From Hymenopellis radicata (Eukaryota; Basidiomycota; Agaricomycetes; Agaricales; Physalacriaceae), in NCBI GenBank assembly GCA_015501595.1, contig JADNRX010001093.1:1-14652 (forward strand): a DNA stretch of 14,652 bases. The letters are read 5' to 3'. The notes beneath the pieces were generated by a model that saw only the letters and a program-made list of their open reading frames with translations, was not told where the DNA came from and ran no database searches. Both the position numbers and the translations under genes were made by a program. This document shows positions 8,282 to 14,652 of this stretch, in pieces (the stretch's first letter is position 1; every line of letters begins with the position of its first letter).

Positions 8282-9151
8282 ATGTCTTCCATGTCTTCCT
8301 TCTCTTCCATGGTCCCTGGCTCCATGAATAATGTTGTTGACGACGATTCCGACTCCGCGCCTTTACCTCCGGCTGTGCAACAGTTCGTGAACCTGTTGAA
8401 TGTGGCCCTCTTTGATGTATGTTATGTCGCATTTAGTCGTATGAAAGTTAATTAACATCATAGCCTCCCACTGAGTACACTAACGTGGTCGGTGAGACGT
8501 GCGCGACGACACAACTCTTGAAGAAGGAACATGCGATACTCCAGCGGCGTCTCGATTGCTTTATTTTAGGCATACTGGGGTCTGCAGACAAATGTACAAT
8601 ATCACCCAACCAGAACTGATCAATATGCTCATTCCTATCTTATGGGAAGCGCATCCAACTGGCGAGTTCTGGTGAGAACTTCATATCATGAAAAGTTGTG
8701 CCAGAAACGCCGCTAAATACCTGTCACAGCTCATCTGTACGATATGTTGAGTCTAAACCGCTTCCTGAGGATACCTTGGCTGTGTCGTGTCAGTACAGAA
8801 CAGCGGATCTAATCGTTCGTTCAACGACTTCCCAGCAATCGGAGGAATGTCTTTTCCACATGAGACTCCAGAGGGCGAAGAAACTGACAAAACCCATGAT
8901 TAATATCTCATTGTCTCTGACGCCGACGAGATTCAAAAAAGGCACTCTCGTGTGCATTGGCCAAAGATACCGCTGCTCTTCTGACCAGTGCTCTGTACCA
9001 CGGCATGGGTGGCCCTCTCATTGGTGTCGCATTATGCATACGCGAAAACGAGCACGGAGCTACATGTGCTCGTCGCCTGTTTAGAGGAGAATATTCGTTG
9101 ACGGGCATGGTCTGGTATATACCGTGTCGTCGTGATCAAGTTCTTTGTTAA
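8282..9151 (+). pseudogene. Unrecognised spliced plus-strand gene, frame-broken
   Basis: Exon 1 (8282-8416) reads MSSMSSFSSMVPGSMNNV... to VNLLNVALFD; a 47-nt intron (8417-8463, GTATGT...CATAG) joins PPTEYTNVVGETCATTQLLK and HAILQRRLDCFILGILG. Coding sense then moves to another frame at about 8592 (MYNITQPELINMLIPILWEA), which runs to a donor at 8672; a 58-nt intron ends at 8729 and leads to SSVRYVESKPLPEDTLAV... The sense changes frame again near 8950, where AKDTAALLTSALYHGMGG, RENEHGATCARRLFRGEYSL and TGMVWYIP are read to a stop at 9151. Intron sizes and phases look real, so this was a gene. I do not recognise the family; at least two frame changes suggest decay. Confidence 0.45.
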
Positions 9152-9186
9152 TAACTATTCAATATACAGCCTGGTGTGTTCACCCT

Positions 9187-9274
9187 TGAGCGAAACGATC
9201 ATTGGGCGCAGGGTGGTCGCATGACAGATGGACGTTGAGAAACTTAAAGATCATTGGCGCAGGTGGTCGCATGA
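9187..9274. repeat. Tandem duplication of about 50 bases
   Basis: ttgagcgaaac-gatcattgggcgcagggtggtcgcatga (from 9187) is repeated as ttgagaaacttaaagatcattggcgcaggtggtcgcatga (from about 9233 to 9274). The copies differ mostly by loss of one G in each of two GGG runs. Confidence 0.75.
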
Positions 9275-9977
9275 TACATTGCGTGCTGACTTCATTCATC
9301 GCGGCTGCGGAGTTCTCGTGATATCTGTTAGAGCATCGGGGACAATTCTCGTCGAAATCGACGGTATTGTGAGTACTGCCAACTTCATTTCTGTCCTCTC
9401 ACTCTGACTGGTTTTCGAATGAAGCTATTTCAGTTCCAGGGAGTAGGAATATCCCTCTCGCTGTTACTGAGTACTACAAACGCGCGCGCCAGGTCAAGGA
9501 ATCATTGACAAGGGACGTCTACATCTCGTCGCAACCCTAAGTTCTTGTCACTCTTCAACATCGGCAACCTCCCCGTTTTCGGACTAACGACGAGTCGCTC
9601 AAAGGGTGTAATCTCGTGCAGCTGTGTTGAACGGTAACGATGTACTAGCTAGTACTGCAACGCCAGAGTATCACGAAGTGTGTAGTACCTAACTGCCTTA
9701 CTCCGATTTACCTACTGAGGTATGTTCGCAGGCAACAATCATCTTGGACAAGGACGGCGTTCCTGGCAACATCACCAAGCCTATCGACGCGGTGTACGTA
9801 GTTGCGGTCTTCGCGTACATCGCGCACGTCTACGCTCCTCGCGTCCGCATGCTCTTCGCCGACGTTGAATCTATCGACGAGCTTGACGCCTCCGTGAAGC
9901 TATTTGCTTCATCCAGGCAGAGAGAAGCAGCTGAATCTAGCTCGGGCCCAAGTTCAAGAGAAGGAGACGTGGTTTGA
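9228..9977 (+). CDS. Unrecognised plus-strand coding segments
   Basis: An ATG at 9228 opens MDVEKLKDHWRRWSHDTLRA. A donor at 9364 (GTATTG) and acceptor at 9433 (TTTCAG) join it in phase to a segment with NIPLAVTEYYKRARQVKESL and TRDVYISSQP, then a stop at about 9539; the alternative donor GTGAGT at 9369 gives an early stop. Further on, after the acceptor TTCGCAG at 9731, 9732-9977 is open for 81 residues and GC-rich in third positions, with LDKDGVPGNITKPIDAVYVV, FAYIAHVYAPRVRMLFADVE and a Ser-rich end. The 9540-9730 gap holds no clear exon. The pieces may be one gene, perhaps the same one as 8282-9151. No family recognised. Confidence 0.4.
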
Positions 9978-10260
9978 GGAGAAGAACATGAGGGATTAAC
10001 GAAACAAGAAAGGGAAACCGGGTGAGAAGACAGAATAAGAGACTGGGAGAATGCGCAACTTGCATGACGGAATGCTCGGGAGGAGGCAAGTGCTGATTGT
10101 CAAAAGGCCACCTACTAATGTCACCTTCTTCGTTAGATTCGAATTGGGCTGTCCACCTGACGACGGACTGATGGTACAGAGAATCATAGTTCACTTTCAT
10201 CACAAACTCGAATTAGATTTGGAGAATATACAGGTCGTTCAGAGAAATCATTATCCAGCC
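9978..10260. other. Stretch with no supported gene
   Basis: It lies between the end of the plus-strand segment and the stop of the C2H2-like gene, so probably holds the 3' ends of both convergent transcripts. Open frames here show no coding character. Confidence 0.4.
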
Positions 10261-10911
10261 TCAAACATCAACTTGGAGAATCTGTGACAAATCTACACCG
10301 TAATCGAGAGGCTGAGGCGCGAAGAACAGTTCAGGATCCACCTGGAGCATCGCGGTGAAGTAGTCCTCCTCATACGCAGGTCTGAGCTGGATCATCAAGG
10401 CGCGTAGTCTGGTGCCTTCCACTTCACTGCGAACAGTTCAAGAAGGAAACAGTGAGAGAACCCGTGGTACTTACTGAGGATGATGAGGCACTAGATGCAC
10501 CTTCACAGGGCACCCCTCAATCGGGCACCGTGCCGGGTGCCAATAGGCGCAGTGTGAGCGATATCCAGACGCGTTGGGCAATAGCGCGCGGCAGGTGGGC
10601 TCCGGGCATCTATACAACTTCGCGGGACTGAGGACGGTCGAGGTGTAGGCTGCGAGGCTAATTTTGGGGGTGTGCTCGTCAATATTGGGAAGAAATGAAA
10701 GAGAAGGGAGGTCGCATACTGCTTGTGTCTGATGTGCTCCTCGACGGCTTGTTTATTGACTGATATACACGGCATGCAATCAATGCGGCTGGCCGTGTAA
10801 GGGCAGCGGTAGAGTGTTCTAAAGCATTAACATATGAACATTCCGGAATGAAGAAGTGGCGCATTAAACTCACCGATTGGACAAATCTCGTCCAACGGGG
10901 ACTGGTTGGGG
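10261..10911 (-). CDS. C2H2-like Cys/His-rich protein, 3' exons
   Basis: Exons in phase are 10911-10874 (weak), 10818-10720, 10657-10475 and 10426-10261, with introns of 55, 62 and 48 nt (donors GTGAGT, GTATGC, GTAAGT). Exon 2 reads TLYRCPYTASRIDCMPC... with EEHIRHK; exon 3 reads LYRCPEPTCRALLPNASGYR, then SHCAYWH, ARCPIEGCPVKVHLVPHH. The pattern C-x4-C-x12-H-x4-H in exon 3 fits a C2H2 zinc finger; the flanking Cys/His clusters look like degenerate fingers. The C-terminal part (TRLRALMIQLRPAYEEDYFT, MLQVDPELFFAPQPLDYG) is acidic and not recognised. No start codon was found: a stop precedes the first exon in frame, so the 5' end is missing or lies in an unseen exon. It could act on DNA or RNA, but nothing shows which. 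Confidence 0.6.
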
Positions 10912-11474
10912 CTGATAATAGCTTCATTTCAATGGCCGTAAAAAGTATCGTAGTGGATGGCTTACGCAGTTCGATGGAAAAAGAGACATAATGGTGCTGG
11001 CGATGTTGAAGGGAAGGTGGAGCCAGCTGCATTGAGGTCGATTTTATATGCATCTCAGCATAAGGAACCATTGGTCGGTTGGTCTTTGCTGAGTCTCTTG
11101 GAACTGGACAATGCCTCGGTTCTGCCAGTGGCACGTCTCCATATCGTGGCCAATGCGACAAGACAAATGGTTGAACAAAGACTATTAAGCAATACAGTTG
11201 AAGGGAATGTTCTGCTGCGTACTGCACGGTCGTTATTTCTTTTCGACAAAGGCGATGAGAATTTGCTCCAGAAACGCGAAGCAACTTGAAGACGGGACGG
11301 TCATAGTTGGGGATGAAAGACGTCAAGCCGACATTACATAATCAGCGCAAGAATTGTTGGTGATGCAGCTTGACAGAGAGAACTTGTACACAGAGGACGT
11401 AAGCATAACTAAACGGTAATACGAGAATGACTGAACACATAAAATAAGTAGCACTTCTGCAGGTTAATCCGTTT

Positions 11475-13119
11475 TCAGACGACCTCCATACCACCCCATT
11501 CGAGAACTCGGAAGAGCGCAGGATCTTCCTGTCGCTCACGCGTTTCTACACCAACAACATCCCGCCAGAAATCGACATCCTCAAGGGCCCTCTCTCGGGC
11601 TCCTTCCCAGTCACCCAAGTCGTCTGAAGCGACTTTCCTGAACACCAGAAACACACGTGTAACGACGTCTGGGATCGGATTGACGTCCATCGGCGCCGCG
11701 CGGCTATAAGAAGCTTGGGAACGAAGCGCAGCGCGACGTGTTCATGCTTCAGAAGATCAGGGAGCCAGTACCTAAGGATACATTCAGTAAGATGACGGAG
11801 GAGCAAAAGAGGCGCGGCACGTTATGAAGGAAGTCCTCGCTTCGATGTCTAATCCCAAAGCCTTCAAAGCACGATCCAGATACGGCGTGATCTTTGGTAC
11901 GTCCAGGACGACACTGTCCGAGTCGTCAAACGAGCAGCTCATAGGCGAAAGATTTCGACCGGCGCTGCATCAGGCCACTACCAGGTGTCGGCGAGGATGG
12001 CGGCGTGAGCTCCATTGGCGCAGACGGGATTGTTCTAAGATTTCAAAGATGTTAGTCCCACGTCACTTCGACAAACAAAAGAGACGCACAGAGCCTCCCA
12101 GAAGAGATAGCTGACATCTATGCCCGTGTTGGTCTCCGTCATAGTGCCATCCGGATGTGTTCTGACGTTCCAGACGATAGTCTCGTGAAGGGGTCCGGAC
12201 GTTCGCTTTGTCGGGACGACAGGATATACTGCGGAGAAGGCCCAGTCGTGGAGGAGGGCCACACGGACACTTGCATCGATCTCGATGGGACTGTGAAGGT
12301 AAATGACAGGTTTCCCGCCTCTCAACCTTAGCGTGAGGTCGATTGTAGAGTCTTTCCGGATGTTGTAACCTGCGAGTGTGTGCTCGTCCTCTAATTGCTT
12401 CCACAAAAAATCAACCTCGTTTGAACTGGGGGTATGCCCTCTTCATCGCGTATCAGTTCCTTGACCGTGTTGACCGGAATGTCGAGAGTGGGGAGCATTA
12501 AGCCGAGTGTTTTCCCCGTCAAAGTCTTTACAAAGATCTGTATGGCTAGAACATACGTTTGTCAGGTGCGAATGATGAACATCGGCTCTCGAACGTACCA
12601 TCATCCAAATTCTTCTCCAAGAGTTGTATCAGACCACCAGCCGCCAACTTGATCGAGAGAAGTGTTTCCCAGTTCTCGAGCTCCCTGCCCTCCAGCAACA
12701 TACGTTGCCGAACGAAGGGGATTCCGTGGCTACGTTGCACGAGAATCTTGATGTAACCGATCGACGCATCGCCATCTGTCGTGAGTTCCTCCACAGCTTG
12801 GCGCGAGGGTATGTGAACAAAAAATCGGACCGGCGGTGGCGGTGGCGGCGGTAGCGGTGGGTAATGCTCGTCTTCCGGATAAGGTGGCGCGGAACAGACA
12901 TAACCTAGATGAACCACATCAATCCCAAAGAAAACTGACCACCGGTGGCACACGGACTAGGATTGCTTTGAGGCGCATAGGCTGCTGTGACGTATCAACA
13001 GATTAAAACGAATGATCTGTCCGCAAAGTCGCATTCATACCGGTGCCACGGAAGAAGTTTGCAGCAGACGCTGCTCGAGCTGGAGCTGGTTTCGAATTGG
13101 GTCGCTTTGGGTTGACCAT
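11475..13119 (-). pseudogene. Tandem ubiquitin-like domain protein, copy B (several frameshifts)
   Basis: Exon positions match copy A: 13119-13041, 12904-12599, 12545-12090, 12034-11821 and 11771-11475. The start is MVNPKRPNSKPAP. The first ubiquitin-like domain is intact, preceded by a run of eight prolines. The second begins [13 protein letters not shown] and keeps LRLRGG before KPVIY. Breaks against copy A: one base lost near 12404 (GGAAGC, just before [13 protein letters not shown]); one base lost near 11945 and five gained near 11966-11980, net +4; one base lost near 11716-11719 in FVP.AS. The final exon, by contrast, is in frame here (VFLVFRKVASDDLGDWEGA ... LFRVLEWGGMEVV), where copy A is broken. 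As read it cannot make a full protein and is probably dead, unless several bases are assembly errors. Confidence 0.85.
12831..12861 (-). repeat. GGT/GGC triplet run encoding polyproline
   Basis: A ggc/ggt/gcg triplet run gives P-L-P8 on the minus strand in copy B. Copy A has only APP at this place, so the run expanded after duplication or shrank in copy A. Confidence 0.8.
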
Positions 13120-13183
13120 GGTTACTTGATGACAGCAAAGAGCTGTTTATCACCGACGTGCGAAGGTAAGTATGTGGCGTGGG

Positions 13184-13487
13184 AATACCTCTAGCAGGTC
13201 TTCCGAGGCAAACATTAGTGACACCAGCAGTGGGAATGGTGACAATATGCGGGAGGAGTGCCCTATAGCGTGCACAGTGTCGGGTACATTTTGATGACTT
13301 GAACAGAGGCGCGAAGGCAGCGGTGACGAAGAGACGCGGGCGGAGAGGGTGGTAGTTTAAAGACAGGAGGGACTTGGCAAGTGCAAGTGGGTTGATCTCA
13401 AATCGCGATGAACAGACTTCAAACTTTGTTCCAATTGTGCGGCCACTTATACTAATACATTGCGATTCCAGTCCGATGGATGCTCGT
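13184..13487. other. Stretch with no supported gene
   Basis: Lies between the start of ubiquitin-like copy B and the end of the lectin gene, both on the minus strand, so it should hold the lectin 3' end and the copy B promoter. It is not shared with copy A, so copy B has a different upstream region. No TATA box is clear. Confidence 0.4.
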
Positions 13488-14144
13488 TCAAGTGATTGAC
13501 TTCTTAGACCTGCTCGAATTGCCAGCTCTGGTGGGCGCAGTACCCTGCTCCTGGGTCCACTGACCCCAGACGGCAACACGGGTACCATTCTCGTTGCTGC
13601 CATTGTCGAGGTCGAGGTTGAAGCATGGGTGGGCGTAGATCCTACAATAGCGTAAGGAGGGATGGAGGATTGCAGTAACAGGACTACTTACCTGAAGCCC
13701 TTGCTAGCAATGTGCTGGTCGACGTTCATGTACCATTCATATGGCTGACTGTATCATCTGATCAGTCCTCATTCAAGGCGCGCAGATGGACGCTTGACAT
13801 ACTCTTGCCCGATGACAACCTTGTTGTCGCCGGCTTCGCCTCCTTGGACAGCAAGGTACTTGCCACCGCGCTTGTTGCGGAAAGTCCACTGCGAAAATGC
13901 ATCAGCACGCACTACAACCGATGGCGCAACTCACCTTGCCGTCCGAGTGCTGCTCGACCTCCCACTGCTGGTTCTCACCGCCGTGGTGGCTGTACCCAAT
14001 AACGTGGCCATCGCCTAGATGATTGGGAAGATCATTGGATTGGAGTACCATCGATGACGACGAACCTTTGAGGTCGAGGGCAGTGCCAGACTTGGCGTTG
14101 CGGATGACGAATGTGTTGCCGGAAGATGGAGAGACAAAGGACAT
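13488..14144 (-). CDS. Ricin-B-like (beta-trefoil) lectin, frame break before last QxW motif
   Basis: Exons in phase are 14144-13935, 13888-13803, 13748-13692 and 13641 onward, with introns of 46, 54 and 50 nt. The second intron (GTATGT...TACAG) removes an in-frame stop, which supports it. Exon 1 reads MSFVSPSSGNTFVIRNAKSG and TALDLKGSS, and ends with a QxW motif (ENQQWEVEQ); later parts include WTFRNKRGGKYLAVQGG, IASKGFRIYAHPC, FNLDLDNGSNENGTRVAVWG. This is the carbohydrate-binding beta-trefoil fold of fungal ricin-B-like lectins, usually small cytosolic defence or storage lectins. No enzyme domain is attached and no signal peptide is seen. After about residue 150 the frame runs into a non-trefoil tail stopping at 13488; the expected last QxW (HQSWQF) lies in another frame, stopping at 13504. 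The break falls at a CCC run near 13538-13540. Confidence 0.85.
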
Positions 14145-14221
14145 TTTGTTTTAGGAGATGGTGGGACGATGTTATCTGATGTGGTGGTGGTGGTTGAGTT
14201 CGGAGGAAGGACCTGGTAAGA

Positions 14222-14230
14222 CCCTTTATA
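14222..14230 (-). promoter_or_regulatory. TATA box of the lectin gene
   Basis: Minus strand TATAAAGGG, about 80 bases upstream of the ATG at 14144. Sequence and spacing are both good. Confidence 0.65.
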
Positions 14231-14282
14231 CGTCAATGGAAGGACACGAGATCATGCTTCTAAATTAATTACCGCCACCTTT

Positions 14283-14300
14283 CACGTGGCCGCGGCCAAT
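14283..14300. promoter_or_regulatory. E-box and CCAAT box in divergent promoter
   Basis: CACGTG at 14283-14288 and CCAAT at 14296-14300 lie in the 283-base gap between the lectin start and the plus-strand ATG at 14428. They could serve either gene. Confidence 0.4.
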
Positions 14301-14427
14301 CAGCTGTTCCGAAGTGTACACGGATGATTCACTTGAGTACATGCATTCATGGACGCGTCTAGGCGCGCGAACTTGGCGCTCCTGAAGAACTAAATAGGAA
14401 TAGGGTCACTTGGAGAGCGGTGGAACA

Positions 14428-14652
14428 ATGTCTGGCCGACCTTCAGACTCCCAGTCGAGCAACACGACTGAGCGAGTTTCCTCCATCGAGTTCACATCCC
14501 GCGCGAACGCCATCATACGATCTTGCAATGCAGCGCGTCAATTTGCCAACTTACCAAAGTAGCCAGTCATCCACGTCGTCGTCCAGACTGCTTTAACTTA
14601 ATCTGTTCTAAACACTACATACGAAGGCAGAGGTGCCATCGAAGTGAATGTT
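14428..14652 (+). CDS. Possible first exon of a gene running off the window
   Basis: The ATG at 14428 opens a Ser/Thr-rich start (MSGRPSDSQSSNTTERVSS, then IEFTSRANAIIRSCNAARQF), stopping at 14562. An intron at about 14538-14586 (GTCAAT...GTCCAG) would bypass that stop and leave the frame open to the end of the window, but the donor is weak. The composition is coding-like and the ATG sits in a plausible context. Product not recognised. Confidence 0.35.

Larger units (their letters stand above)
11133..13183. repeat. 2.07-kb direct duplication, copy B
   Basis: Partner of 2375-4440, same orientation, about 8.7 kb away. Similarity covers the 3' flank, all exons, all introns and the 5' flank up to the tatgtggcgtggga block; it is lost on both outer sides. 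Confidence 0.9.

Noticed and set aside
8850..8895. Resemblance of a short MSFPHETPEG peptide to the ETPEG motif of RNA polymerase second-largest subunits
   Set aside because: The match is only a few residues. The flanking conserved sequence of that family is missing and the frame stops soon after.
10679..11326. 215-codon minus-strand frame
   Set aside because: It crosses well-supported introns of the C2H2-like gene and runs into the non-coding flank of the duplication; no domain or coding composition is seen.
12995..13603. 202-codon minus-strand frame between the lectin and copy B
   Set aside because: It overlaps the lectin last exon in the wrong frame and exon 1 of copy B in the wrong frame. 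The Ser-run is a frame shadow of KPAPARAA.
14015..14236. Minus-strand frame overlapping the lectin start
   Set aside because: It covers the TATA box and leader and reads lectin exon 1 in another frame.

Overview
The window reads as nuclear DNA of a filamentous basidiomycete, most likely an Agaricomycete. Genes are cut by many introns of about 47-65 nt with GTRNGT-type donors and CTRAY branch points. The proteins (ubiquitin-like fusions of a fungal type, a 7-TM protein of a fungal type, a ricin-B-type lectin) also fit this group. I saw no bacterial-type operon, rRNA, tRNA or CRISPR signal. All calls come from reading the sequence; no search was run.

Layout. 1-1930: a decayed minus-strand gene with an acidic then basic low-complexity part, plus a degenerate repeat pair (65-290 and 881-1080). 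2375-4440: the first copy of a ~2.07 kb direct duplication carrying a minus-strand gene for a protein with two ubiquitin-like domains and a C-terminal domain of unknown function. 4551-5740: two 5' gene fragments, one resembling the N-terminus of a USP10/Ubp3-type deubiquitinase (+) and one the truncated first exons of ribonucleotide reductase small subunit (-) with its core promoter. 6441-6574: a GTCTGG/CCAGAC-rich palindromic repeat, related to one at 4943-5017. 6566-7746: an apparently intact five-exon gene for a ~320-aa seven-helix membrane protein (-). 8282-9977: spliced, frame-switching plus-strand coding remnants that I do not recognise. 10261-10911: the 3' part of a C2H2-like Cys/His-rich gene (-). 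11133-13183: the second copy of the duplication, whose ubiquitin-like gene has several frameshifts. 13488-14144: a four-exon ricin-B-like lectin gene (-) with a frame break just before its last QxW motif. 14428-end: a possible first exon on the plus strand, divergent from the lectin.

The overall picture is an accessory, duplication-rich region mixing intact genes (7-TM, most of the lectin, most of ubiquitin-like copy A) with gene fragments and pseudogenes. The most interesting element is the ubiquitin-like fusion family: a near-ubiquitin module ending in an internal Gly-Gly (LRLRGG in one copy, LRLCGG in the other) followed directly by a separate domain, present as two diverging copies. Many single-base indels fall in short homopolymers, so true decay and assembly error must be separated before calling any of these genes dead.
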